Positions 1 through 7,642 of a stretch of 17,542 bases of DNA are shown piece after piece. A program made the translations under genes and the position numbers. The stretch's first letter is position 1, and the number at the start of each line of letters is the position of its first letter. The notes beneath the pieces are model-generated. The model saw only the letters and a program-made list of their open reading frames with translations, ran no database searches and was not told the origin of the DNA. Source of the DNA: Bacteroidales bacterium (lineage in GTDB: Bacteria > Bacteroidota > Bacteroidia > Bacteroidales > ML635J-15); contig JALOAQ010000061.1 in assembly GCA_023228725.1 (NCBI GenBank), positions 1-17,542 of the forward strand, written 5' to 3'.

Positions 1-69
1 GTTGAAAGGGATTTTTGCAATTCGCTGGGTTCAATGCTCGAAAATGTACTTAAAACTAAAATAAATTAA
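1..69 (+). CDS. C-terminal tail of an unidentified protein (partial, 5' end outside window)
   Basis: The first frame is open from the window edge and gives 22 residues, ending LENVLKTKIN before a TAA at 67-69. A two-way terminator follows within a few bases, which is what the end of a real rightward gene would look like. The peptide is polar and helix-prone, with no motif I recognise, so no function is proposed. The alternative is chance: 22 codons without a stop is not strong evidence. The case rests mainly on the terminator and on codon choice similar to the neighbours. Confidence 0.45.
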   Translation, partial: VERDFCNSLGSMLENVLKTKIN

Positions 70-71
70 AC

Positions 72-104
72 AAAAAAAGGCCACCAAATTTGGTAGCCTT
101 TTTT
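72..104. terminator. Bidirectional intrinsic terminator between convergent genes
   Basis: A-rich arm 73-78, then GGC-C-ACC pairing with GGT-A-GCC around an AAATTT loop (one C-A mismatch at 82/95), and a T-run to 104. The flanking A and T runs make it work in both directions. It would end the rightward gene finishing at 69 and the leftward gene finishing at 124. Confidence 0.85.
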
Positions 105-123
105 ATAATTATTATAATAAGAT

Positions 124-3100
124 TTATTCTTTTACAAATCTTTGTTTTCCAACATTACCATTTTCATCTGTTAATACAACAGTATAAATACCTGAAGCAA
201 AACCTGCAACATTAATTTCTGCATTATTAGAAATAATTTTATTGCTAACAAGTTTTCCATCAATACTGTAAATTTTTAGAACAGATTTATATGATTTGCT
301 TTCAATTTTGATAATATCTTGAGCTGGATTTGGATAAACAGTGAAATCAACTAAAGCAATTTGGCTGTCAATTCCTGTTTTATCTTCAAATTCAAAAGTT
401 CCTTGAGATTTTTCACAACCATCAGCTGTTTTACTCATAACTTCATAGATACCAATTACAAATTCATCACCTAATACTAAGTCAGCACCATTACCGTTCA
501 TTTCTTCAACTACAATATTGCCACCGCTAGTAACCCAATACACAACATCATTTTGAGAATCTTCAATTGTAGCTTTTCCAAATTCACCTGGATATAATTT
601 TTTGTTTTCTGGGTCTAAAACAATTGTAACATCTTCTGGTAATGGATTAACAGTTAGAGTCAATTCATAAATAACAGCACAGCCATTCTCAGAAGTTTCT
701 GTTGGATGTAGATATGTATAAACATCTTCTTCTGTTAATTCTTGTTCAAACCATGTATAAGTATCACCATCACAAATTTCAGCATTTTGTTCAATTTTCT
801 CAGCAGGATTAACTGTAAGTTCTAAAGTATGAATACTTTCACAACCAAACTCAGTTTCAGTCTCAAAAGTATAATTACCAGCTTCTGTATAAGTTTGACC
901 GTTCCACTCATAAGTTTCACCTTCACACATTTCATGTGTATTTTCTATTAACTCAGTTGGATGTATAGTTAAGCTTAAAGTATAGATACTGTCGCAACCA
1001 TGAACAGTTAAGTATTCTTTCTCATAATCTCCACTTTCTTCATATTCTTCACCTTGCCATACAAAAGGAAGTTCGTTATCACAAATTACAAATTCTTCTT
1101 CGAATAAGTAAGTTGGGTTAACAGTTAAAATTAATTTATAAAGACCGTCATCAAATTCTTGATAATATTCGCCAGCCTCTTCATAATCTTCTGCACCCCA
1201 AGTGTAAGGTAATTCACTATCACAAATTGATTCTTCTTCAACTTCTACAAGAATATTAAGATTTAAAGTATAAATACTATCACAACCATGCTCGGTTTGA
1301 TATTCTGCAGTATAAACACCAGTTTCTGTATAATCTTCTCCATTTACCTCTTCCCATGTATAAGTTCCATCAAACTCATCATCCATTAAATCAACAGTTT
1401 CTTCAAAATAATAAGTAGGATGCACTGTTAAGTTTAAAGTATAAATGCTATCGCAACCATACTCGGTTTGATATACTTTTTCATACTCACCAGTTTCTGT
1501 ATAATCTTCACCATGCCATGTAAACGCATCGCCATCACACATTTCGTGAATAGTTTCTCCGTCATCAGGATTTAAATAAGTAGGATGTATGTTTAGTTCT
1601 AATGTATAAATACTATCACAACCATGAATCGTAATGTATTCTTTCTCATAGGTTCCACTAGTTTCATACTCTTCACCTTGCCATACATAAGGAAGTTCAT
1701 TATCACAAAGTTCAACAACAGATTCATATAAGTAAGTAGGATGAACAATTAAATCTAATTGATGGATACCCTCATCTCCAAAATCTTGTAAATAAGTACC
1801 AGCTACTACGTACTCTTCTGTTCCCCAAGTATAAGGTAATTCATTATCACAAACTTCAACTTCTTCTACAGATGCTATTTCAAATCTTTCAGGTAAGTTT
1901 AGACGAATTGCCAAGGCAGCACTAGTCCAGCCAATACCTTGAATCCATTCTCCTCCACTTAAAATTTTAACAAATGTTCCCCAATCGCTATTATTAGCAG
2001 TTTTATCTGTTAATATATAAATATCAGAATCTTCAGAATCATCAAAATAGAACAGTTGAACAGCTGCTGCTACTAAAAATGGTGCATCCACAGGGTCATT
2101 AGGGTCAAAATCAATACTAGCATCGTCCATAAACTCAACATTAAGCCATGTTCCAATATTATCATCATCAAACATAATTAAATCAGATTGAGCAAAACTT
2201 TCCCATTCTCCTTCCCCAATAGGATATAATAAATGTACCATAAATGCGTTTCCTGGAGTTGTTGCTTCATGAAAAAACACATCAACACTCTTAACTTCTG
2301 TTGGCTCGTTTAACCAATAAACATTACCTATCATTTCTTCATCTTGTCCACCAGCAACCCAATTGTTCATTGTTAGTCTTCCTGTAAAATTATCTAAATC
2401 GCGAGCATAAACATCATTTGTAACATAAAACTTTGTTAAGTACTCATTGTTTTCTGAATTTTCATCTTCCTGCCCTTGTATAGACGTAGTTAGTTTTACG
2501 TCATATCCCCCCACATCAGCTAACATAGGATTTTCAAAAAAGAAAAAAGGATCAATACAATCTACAGTGTCTGTAGCTCCAGCTGGAATGAATTTTTCAT
2601 GTAAATAATCTTCATTATAAACTTCAACTCCATACGAGTTTGTAATACTTACATTTATTGCAGGCTTTATTTGTTCAAAACCTCTATTTACTACAATAGC
2701 GTTCCAAGCCATGAAAGCATTTTCAGAATCTATTTGATCAATTGGAATTTGACCAAAATGTGAAGAATAATGGTATCCATCTGGCTCGTCATGATAATCT
2801 ATATAAACAAAAAAGTTCATAGCTGCATTATATAATTCAGCATCATAATCAGGAGTGTCAAAAATAAGGATATCATCAATAAGCCAAGAATAACCTAATT
2901 GTACAGTAGGCTGTGAACCTTTATCGTGTGACCAACGGAATCTAATTGACACATCATCTTGATTACCAGCAACATCACCAATATAAAGGCTATACTCATT
3001 ATCACCATAAGTATTGCCTTCTACAGGATAATTTACTCTATATTCTGTCCAAGTAGTTCCACCATTATTAGACACATCAACAGCTAAAGTTGCATAATTA

Positions 3101-3597
3101 TTAGTATTTAAAGCTCTAAAAACTTGTAACCATGAAAGACTTGGTCTTGATACATCGGCCAAATAAATATCATCAAACTGAATATAAGACTCTAAAATAT
3201 CTGGCTGACCAGGACCACCAAGCAGGGGTAAACCAGAAATAATATCAATCACTGCATAATGATTAGAGTCGTCTCCTGCATCATAAAACAAGTCATTAAT
3301 AGTATAAGTATAATCAGCACCTATACAAAAATCTTCAAACTCTGCATTATTAAACACATGCCAAGTGTATAAATCAGTATTAGGATTTGCTGCAACTGAC
3401 CAGTTAACATTACCTTCAAAATCTTCATACCAAGCAACATCTTTGGTTTGGCGTAAAGTTTTATCAACTTTCTTAATTTCTATGTTTTTATCAGTATTAG
3501 CTTTAGCTGGAAAGCTACTGCTTGGTACTGATAAGGCTTGAGCCATTGCAAAAGAAGCAAAAGCAATCAAAGCCATTAAAATTGTAAATTTTCTCAT
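124..3597 (-). CDS. Secreted T9SS-sorted repeat protein with jelly-roll (choice-of-anchor J-like) domain
   Basis: This 1157-aa protein is predicted to cross the inner membrane by its signal peptide (residues 1-20, cleaved after FAMAQ) and the outer membrane by the type IX system. The C-terminus (about 1083-1157) is a type A sorting domain with FTVYPNPA at 1085-1092, the GKLV turn, and the GIYTV and FVKE strands. Residues about 55-250 look like a choice-of-anchor J / MAM-like jelly roll, with WYEDFEG at the start and WLIDDILIFD at the end. About 255-395 resembles an Ig-like CARDB segment, and 400-570 is a second beta-rich domain. Eight repeats of about 45 residues fill 580-986, with the pattern CDxxxxYxWxGxxY...GxY...GCDSIYTLxLxxxP. 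The protein is very acidic. No catalytic motif is visible, so a surface adhesin or structural role is inferred. The start ATG gives a complete signal peptide. Confidence 0.93.
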   Translation of the reverse strand: MRKFTILMALIAFASFAMAQALSVPSSSFPAKANTDKNIEIKKVDKTLRQTKDVAWYEDFEGNVNWSVAANPNTDLYTWHVFNNAEFEDFCIGADYTYTINDLFYDAGDDSNHYAVIDIISGLPLLGGPGQPDILESYIQFDDIYLADVSRPSLSWLQVFRALNTNNYATLAVDVSNNGGTTWTEYRVNYPVEGNTYGDNEYSLYIGDVAGNQDDVSIRFRWSHDKGSQPTVQLGYSWLIDDILIFDTPDYDAELYNAAMNFFVYIDYHDEPDGYHYSSHFGQIPIDQIDSENAFMAWNAIVVNRGFEQIKPAINVSITNSYGVEVYNEDYLHEKFIPAGATDTVDCIDPFFFFENPMLADVGGYDVKLTTSIQGQEDENSENNEYLTKFYVTNDVYARDLDNFTGRLTMNNWVAGGQDEEMIGNVYWLNEPTEVKSVDVFFHEATTPGNAFMVHLLYPIGEGEWESFAQSDLIMFDDDNIGTWLNVEFMDDASIDFDPNDPVDAPFLVAAAVQLFYFDDSEDSDIYILTDKTANNSDWGTFVKILSGGEWIQGIGWTSAALAIRLNLPERFEIASVEEVEVCDNELPYTWGTEEYVVAGTYLQDFGDEGIHQLDLIVHPTYLYESVVELCDNELPYVWQGEEYETSGTYEKEYITIHGCDSIYTLELNIHPTYLNPDDGETIHEMCDGDAFTWHGEDYTETGEYEKVYQTEYGCDSIYTLNLTVHPTYYFEETVDLMDDEFDGTYTWEEVNGEDYTETGVYTAEYQTEHGCDSIYTLNLNILVEVEEESICDSELPYTWGAEDYEEAGEYYQEFDDGLYKLILTVNPTYLFEEEFVICDNELPFVWQGEEYEESGDYEKEYLTVHGCDSIYTLSLTIHPTELIENTHEMCEGETYEWNGQTYTEAGNYTFETETEFGCESIHTLELTVNPAEKIEQNAEICDGDTYTWFEQELTEEDVYTYLHPTETSENGCAVIYELTLTVNPLPEDVTIVLDPENKKLYPGEFGKATIEDSQNDVVYWVTSGGNIVVEEMNGNGADLVLGDEFVIGIYEVMSKTADGCEKSQGTFEFEDKTGIDSQIALVDFTVYPNPAQDIIKIESKSYKSVLKIYSIDGKLVSNKIISNNAEINVAGFASGIYTVVLTDENGNVGKQRFVKE
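640..1860 (-). repeat. Tandem coding repeats: eight ~45-residue units in the T9SS protein
   Basis: Units start near residues 580, 628, 684, 735, 789, 836, 888 and 939. Units 2, 3, 6 and 7 have the full pattern, with a first Cys in CD/CE and a second Cys in GCDSI or GCESI. Units 1 and 5 both lack the GCDSI part and carry a short DG-containing turn instead. Units 1-2-3 match units 5-6-7 better than they match each other: PYTWG in 1 and 5, VWQGEEY in 2 and 6, HEMC in 3 and 7. The DNA copies are similar but diverged. Confidence 0.9.
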
Positions 3598-3666
3598 AAT
3601 TTTTAAAATTTAAATTAACACTTATTTTTACTTATTATTTTTACACAAAATTAAAAATATTATTTA

Positions 3667-3695
3667 CAAAAGTAACATTTTTTTTTCATATACAA
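3667..3695 (-). promoter_or_regulatory. Candidate Bacteroidota promoter for the T9SS repeat protein gene
   Basis: Read on the minus strand, TTG (3695-3693), an 18-bp spacer and TACTTTTG (3674-3667) match the TTG-N17-23-TAnnTTTG consensus. A second -7-like box, TAATTTTG, lies at 3653-3646 without a matching -33. The predicted leader is about 60 nt. The -33 box lies inside the 3' end of the glycosyltransferase gene. Confidence 0.5.
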
Positions 3696-4447
3696 TTATT
3701 TTTATGCTTTTTTTTCAAAAAAAACTCAAAAACTTTCAAATAACTAGCATAAGCACTAGTTTTTGCAATAAAAAAACCATTTTTTCCATCAAGAAAACCT
3801 AATTTTAAGAAATACATAGAGAAAAACTTATAAAATGGTTTTAAATAAAGCATAAGGTAGGAATAGTTTTTTCCACTTTCAAATTCTTTTTGAGCCATTA
3901 GTTTAGCATAATTAATAGATTTTTGCTGATGCACCTGTCTATTTTCAAAAGAAAAATGCAATAAGTTACCTTTAATAAGTTTTCTTTTAGGCTTTTTGCT
4001 AAACACTATTTTTTCATGTATTTTCCCCTCCCATTTTCCATAATTTTTATTCCAAATTCTATATTTTCTATCAGGATACCAACCACCAAAGCGAATTGGC
4101 TTTCCGCAATAATGATTTAATAAATTAAAGCCATAAAATTCATTTTCTCCAAACTCAATTTTTTCAATTGACGAAAATAATTTTTGGGAAAGAACTTCGT
4201 CAGCATCTAAGGATAAAATATAATCATATTTTGCAAAAGAGTTTCCATAATTTTTTTGAGAACTATAATCATCAAATTTTCTAAGTAAAAAATTAACTTT
4301 AAATTGCTTGCATATTTCTTCTGTCTTGTCAGAAGAACCAGAGTCAACCACGATAATATCATCTGTTAAGCCTTGTAAAGCTTCCAAGCATTTCGCAATG
4401 TTTTTTTCTTCGTTAAGAGTAATTATAACTACACTTAGTTTTAGCAT
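3686..4447 (-). CDS. Family 2 glycosyltransferase, WaaE/KdtX-like
   Basis: Predicted cytoplasmic inverting GT-A glycosyltransferase of 253 residues that moves a sugar from a nucleotide-sugar donor to a lipopolysaccharide-core or other cell-envelope acceptor. Visible features are the N-terminal strand SVVIITLNEE (5-14), VDSGSSDKT (34-42), the metal-binding LDADE (80-84, with D81 and D83), GGWYPDRKYRIW (121-132), and HEKI (144-147), a pattern typical of the WaaE/KdtX subgroup. The Lys/Phe/Tyr-rich C-terminal part (about 195-250) suggests association with the membrane surface. It lies upstream of, and in the same direction as, the T9SS cargo gene, with 88 bp and a separate candidate promoter between them. 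Donor and acceptor cannot be told from sequence. Family assignment is firm; the subgroup is less so. Confidence 0.88.
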   Translation of the reverse strand: MLKLSVVIITLNEEKNIAKCLEALQGLTDDIIVVDSGSSDKTEEICKQFKVNFLLRKFDDYSSQKNYGNSFAKYDYILSLDADEVLSQKLFSSIEKIEFGENEFYGFNLLNHYCGKPIRFGGWYPDRKYRIWNKNYGKWEGKIHEKIVFSKKPKRKLIKGNLLHFSFENRQVHQQKSINYAKLMAQKEFESGKNYSYLMLYLKPFYKFFSMYFLKLGFLDGKNGFFIAKTSAYASYLKVFEFFLKKKHKNNCI

Positions 4448-4469
4448 TATAAATATAAGTATTATTTTA

Positions 4470-4477
4470 CAAAAATA
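4470..4477 (-). promoter_or_regulatory. Candidate -7 element upstream of the glycosyltransferase
   Basis: On the minus strand TATTTTTG fits TAnnTTTG, 22 bp before the ATG at 4447. No TTG is found at the right distance for a -33 box, so the match is partial and the region is very AT-rich. Confidence 0.3.
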
Positions 4478-4561
4478 GCAAAAAAGAATAAACTAAATAA
4501 AATAAGAGAATTATTTTAAAAACTTATTTATTATTTATTTTTTTTTTACACCTATTATAAG

Positions 4562-4569
4562 TACTTTTG
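4562..4569 (+). promoter_or_regulatory. Candidate -7 element of the lysine-fermentation operon
   Basis: TACTTTTG matches TAnnTTTG and lies 37 bp before the atoD start codon, giving a predicted leader of about 30 nt. The -33 region is a T-rich stretch (ten Ts at 4538-4547) without TTG. It is the best candidate in the divergent gap for driving atoD-kal-kce-kdd-kamA. Confidence 0.45.
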
Positions 4570-4606
4570 ACAAATTTTAATTCAAGGATATAAAAACGTT
4601 TAAAAT

Positions 4607-5254
4607 ATGAATAAAATTATTTCTATTCAAGAAGCAGTCGAAAAGATAAACGATGGTATGACAATAATGATAGGTGGGTTTTTAGCAGCTGGTTCACCAC
4701 ATGCAATAATTTGCGCCATGGTTGAAAAAAACATCAAAGATTTAACTTTAATTGTAAATGATACAGCTTTTGCTGATAAAGGAATTGGTTTATTAGTTGC
4801 AAACCGTCAAGTTAAAAAAGTAATTACTTCACATATTGGTACCAACACAGCTTCTTTAGAGCAGTTTAACAATAAGGAATTAGAAGTAGAGTTTGTTCCT
4901 CAAGGCACATTAGCAGAAAGAATTAGATGTGGTGGAGCCGGTTTAGGTGGAGTTCTTACTCCAACAGGATTGGGAACTGTTGTAGAGCAAGGTAAACAAG
5001 TTATTAATGTAAATAATAAAGATTATTTATTAGAGACAGCTTTACGTGCCGATATTGCATTAATTGGAGCCAGTATTGCTGATGAAGATGGAAACTTATA
5101 TTATAAAGGAACTACGCAAAACTTCAATCCGCTTATGGCAACAGCAGCAGACATAGTGATAGCTGAAACAAGAAAGCTTGTTAAAACCGGTGAAATTGCA
5201 ATGGAAAATGTTCATACTCAAGCTTTATTTATTGATTATATTGTAAAACCTTAA
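4607..5254 (+). CDS. atoD: Butyryl-CoA:acetoacetate CoA-transferase, alpha subunit (AtoD)
   Basis: Alpha subunit of a class I CoA-transferase. With its beta partner it moves CoA from butyryl-CoA to acetoacetate, giving acetoacetyl-CoA and free butyrate at the end of lysine fermentation. The family is recognised from DGMTIMIGGF (16-25), NDTAFADKGIG (51-61), VPQGTLAERIRCGGAGLGG (97-115) and LTPTGLGTVVEQGK (117-130). The length of 215 aa is normal for an alpha subunit. The catalytic glutamate of these enzymes is in the beta subunit (AtoA), and no AtoA gene is present in the window, so this protein cannot work alone. It is first in the cluster, 12 bp before kal. Substrate is inferred from context; on sequence alone acetate- or other acetoacetate-CoA transferases are possible. 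Confidence 0.94.
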   Translation: MNKIISIQEAVEKINDGMTIMIGGFLAAGSPHAIICAMVEKNIKDLTLIVNDTAFADKGIGLLVANRQVKKVITSHIGTNTASLEQFNNKELEVEFVPQGTLAERIRCGGAGLGGVLTPTGLGTVVEQGKQVINVNNKDYLLETALRADIALIGASIADEDGNLYYKGTTQNFNPLMATAADIVIAETRKLVKTGEIAMENVHTQALFIDYIVKP

Positions 5255-5266
5255 AAAATTTTAGAT

Positions 5267-5659
5267 ATGAAAATTACATCAATGATTAGACTAAGAATGG
5301 GTGCAAATGATGCTCATTATGGTGGAAATTTAGTTGATGGAGCAAAAATGCTTCAACTTTTTGGAGATGTTGCTACTGAACTATTAATTATTAATGACGG
5401 TGACGAAGGGCTATTTGTTGCTTATGATAACATAGAGTTTTTAGCTCCTGTTTATGCTGGCGATTTTATAGAAGCTAGTGGCGAAATTGTTAGCCAAGGT
5501 GCCAGCTCTAGGAAAATGGTTTTCGAAGCAAAAAAAGTTATCCAGCCACGCCCTGATATTAAAGATTCTGCAGCTGATTTTTTAGAAGAACCAGTGGTGG
5601 TTTGTCGTGCTAGTGGAACTTGTGTAGTACCTAAAAATTGTCAAAGAAAAAATAAATAA
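5267..5659 (+). CDS. kal: 3-aminobutyryl-CoA ammonia-lyase (Kal)
   Basis: Catalyses the deamination of L-3-aminobutyryl-CoA to crotonyl-CoA and ammonia (EC 4.3.1.14), the step after Kce in lysine fermentation. The 130-residue protein has the small single hot-dog fold look of the family: IRLRMGANDAHYGGNLVDGAKML (8-30) as the first strand and central helix, then VAYDNIEFLAPVYAGDFIEASGEIV (51-75) as the paired strands, ending in a Cys/Val-rich strand VVVCRASGTCVV. It lies between atoD (12 bp) and kce (2 bp), the same company it keeps in the Fusobacterium cluster. The family is a generic fold, so the specific call depends partly on position, but the HYGGNLVDGAKML segment is characteristic. Confidence 0.93.
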   Translation: MKITSMIRLRMGANDAHYGGNLVDGAKMLQLFGDVATELLIINDGDEGLFVAYDNIEFLAPVYAGDFIEASGEIVSQGASSRKMVFEAKKVIQPRPDIKDSAADFLEEPVVVCRASGTCVVPKNCQRKNK

Positions 5660-5661
5660 AT

Positions 5662-6486
5662 ATGGGAAAATTAATTATTACAGCAGCCATATGTGGTGCA
5701 GAGGTTACAAAAGAACACAACCCTGCAGTTCCATATACTGTAGAAGAAATTGTTAGAGAAGCTAAATCGGCAGTTGATGCCGGTGCAGCAATTGTTCATC
5801 TTCATGTTCGCGAAGACGATGGTACTCCAACGCAAAGCAAAGCTCGTTTTAAAGAAAATATTGATGCCATTTTAAAAGCATGTCCCGAAGTAATTCTTAT
5901 TCCTTCAACTGGAGGTGCTGTTGGCATGGCTCCTGAAGAAAGACTTCAACCAACCGAATTACCAATTGAAATGGCTACATTAGACAGCGGTACTGTAAAT
6001 TTTGGCGATGAAGTTTTTGAAAATACTTTGCCAATGATGCGTGCTTTTGGAAAAAGAATGTTAGAAAGAAATATTAAGCCAGAATACGAATGTTTTGAAA
6101 TGGGACATATAGATGCTGTTCTTAATATGGTAAGAAAAGAACAATCACCAGGGGCTCCTCTACATTTTAACTTTGTACTAGGTGTGCCAGGTGCAGCTAA
6201 TGCAAATATCAACAATTTAACATGGATGGTAAATGCTATTCCACAAGGCTCAACTTGGTGTGTTACAGGAGTTGGTCGCCATGAATTTACTATGGCAGCT
6301 CATGCAATTGCAATGGGCGGACACGTAAGAGTTGGTTTTGAAGATAATCTTTATCTAGAAAAAGGCGTTTTAGCAAAATCAAATGGCGAATTAGTTGCCA
6401 AAGTTGTTAGAATAGCTAAAGAATTAGGTCGCGAAATTGCTAGTTCGGCCGAAGCAAGAGAAATCTTAGGTTTAAAACAAAAATAA
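5662..6486 (+). CDS. kce: 3-keto-5-aminohexanoate cleavage enzyme (Kce, BKACE family)
   Basis: Condenses and cleaves 5-amino-3-oxohexanoate with acetyl-CoA to give acetoacetate and L-3-aminobutyryl-CoA (EC 2.3.1.247). It is a zinc-dependent TIM-barrel enzyme of the DUF849/BKACE family. The expected zinc ligands are seen as H46 and H48 in VHLHVR and the Glu of VGFED (E227). E14 in CGAEVTKEHNPAVPYT is also conserved, and R223 lies just before E227. Further family marks are STGGAVGMAPEERL (82-95) and NFVLGVPGAANAN (170-182). The length of 274 aa is normal. The ATG lies 2 bp after the kal stop, so the two are probably translationally coupled. The family contains enzymes for other beta-keto acids, but the neighbours fix the substrate. 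Confidence 0.96.
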   Translation: MGKLIITAAICGAEVTKEHNPAVPYTVEEIVREAKSAVDAGAAIVHLHVREDDGTPTQSKARFKENIDAILKACPEVILIPSTGGAVGMAPEERLQPTELPIEMATLDSGTVNFGDEVFENTLPMMRAFGKRMLERNIKPEYECFEMGHIDAVLNMVRKEQSPGAPLHFNFVLGVPGAANANINNLTWMVNAIPQGSTWCVTGVGRHEFTMAAHAIAMGGHVRVGFEDNLYLEKGVLAKSNGELVAKVVRIAKELGREIASSAEAREILGLKQK

Positions 6487-6507
6487 TTTTTAATTAAATT
6501 TTATTGT

Positions 6508-7551
6508 ATGCAAAAAAAAGGAAATAAGTATGGCTTACACAGAGTGATTGAGCCAATAGGTGTGTTACCACAACCAGCAAAAAAAATCGACAATAATATG
6601 GACGAAATTTGGGATAACGAAATCCTAATTGATGTTCAAACTTTAAACGTCGATTCTGCGAGTTTTACACAAATAAAAGAACAAGCTGGAGGCGACAAAG
6701 CCAAAATTGCAGAAATAATGCTTGACATAGTTGCTAAGCAAGGTAAACACCGTAATCCTGTAACTGGGTCAGGCGGAATGTTACTTGGCACAGTAGAAAA
6801 AATTGGTGATGCCCTACAAGGCAAAATAGATCTTAAAGTTGGAGATAAAATTGCAACTTTAGTTTCTCTTTCTTTAACCCCACTTAGAATAGACAAAATA
6901 AAAGATATTCGTCCAGATATTGACCAAGTTGATATTGACGGAAAAGCAATTTTATTTGAAAGTGGTATTTATGCAAAAATTCCAAACGATATGCCAGAAG
7001 GTTTAGCTCTTTCAGCTCTTGACGTTGCAGGTGCTCCTGCACAAGTAGCAAAATTGGTAAAACCAGGCGATACTGTATTAATTATAGGTGCAGGTGGTAA
7101 ATCAGGAATGCTTTGCTGCTACGAGGCAAAAAAACGTGCCGGAGTTACAGGTAAAGTTATTGGAATGGCTCATAGCGAAAAAAGCACAAAACGCATCATG
7201 GATTTAGGACTTTGTGATTATGTTTTTTCAGGAAACGCTACTCAACCTGTGGCTGTTTTAGAAAAAATTGAAGAACTTACAAATGGCGAAATGTGCGATG
7301 TTACAATTAATAATGTTAATATTGAAGATACTGAAATGACAAGTATTCTTTGCACAAAAAATAGCGGTATAGTTTACTTTTTCTCTATGGCAACTTCATT
7401 TACAAAAGCAGCATTAGGTGCCGAAGGTGTTGGAAGTGATGTTACTATGATTGTAGGAAATGGTTACACTAAAGGTCATGCGGATATTACTTTACAAATA
7501 TTAAGAGAAAGCGAAAAACTTAGAAAAGTTTTCAACGAATTATACGCTTAA
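6508..7551 (+). CDS. kdd: L-erythro-3,5-diaminohexanoate dehydrogenase (Kdd)
   Basis: NAD(P)-dependent oxidative deamination of 3,5-diaminohexanoate to 5-amino-3-oxohexanoate and ammonia (EC 1.4.1.11), the step that feeds Kce. The 347-residue protein has an MDR-like layout: an N-terminal catalytic half with the family segment KQGKHRNPVTGSGGMLLGTV (78-97), then a Rossmann fold with VLIIGAGGKSGML (190-202) holding the GxGGxxG nucleotide-binding turn. No canonical MDR zinc-binding GHE motif is seen, consistent with Kdd rather than an ordinary alcohol dehydrogenase. It starts 21 bp after kce. Downstream, 91 bp without a terminator separate it from kamA. Confidence 0.95.
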   Translation: MQKKGNKYGLHRVIEPIGVLPQPAKKIDNNMDEIWDNEILIDVQTLNVDSASFTQIKEQAGGDKAKIAEIMLDIVAKQGKHRNPVTGSGGMLLGTVEKIGDALQGKIDLKVGDKIATLVSLSLTPLRIDKIKDIRPDIDQVDIDGKAILFESGIYAKIPNDMPEGLALSALDVAGAPAQVAKLVKPGDTVLIIGAGGKSGMLCCYEAKKRAGVTGKVIGMAHSEKSTKRIMDLGLCDYVFSGNATQPVAVLEKIEELTNGEMCDVTINNVNIEDTEMTSILCTKNSGIVYFFSMATSFTKAALGAEGVGSDVTMIVGNGYTKGHADITLQILRESEKLRKVFNELYA

Positions 7552-7642
7552 TAAATGTATAATGTAAAATATTGACAACTATAAAAAGAAATTATCGTCT
7601 TTTATAAATATATATATTAATAGGTATAAAAAATAAAATGAA

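Noticed and set aside
640..1860. Regularly spaced DNA repeats as a CRISPR array
   Set aside because: The repeats are diverged, about 135-150 bp long, in frame, and encode protein modules with no unique spacers between identical repeats.
4538..4547. Run of ten Ts as a phase-variable tract in the atoD promoter region
   Set aside because: Homopolymer runs of A or T are common across the intergenic DNA here, and nothing shows length variation.
5946..6215. Minus-strand open frame inside kce
   Set aside because: Antiparallel to a strongly conserved enzyme gene, with no start context and no domain. Similar antisense frames at 6636-6896, 7764-7973, 9401-9586, 10468-10710 and 10972-11175 were rejected for the same reason.
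7581..7606. Weak hairpin and TTG-TATCGTCT promoter-like stretch between kdd and kamA
   Set aside because: The stem is short and A/T-only, and the -7 part does not match TAnnTTTG. Co-transcription of kdd and kamA is the simpler reading.
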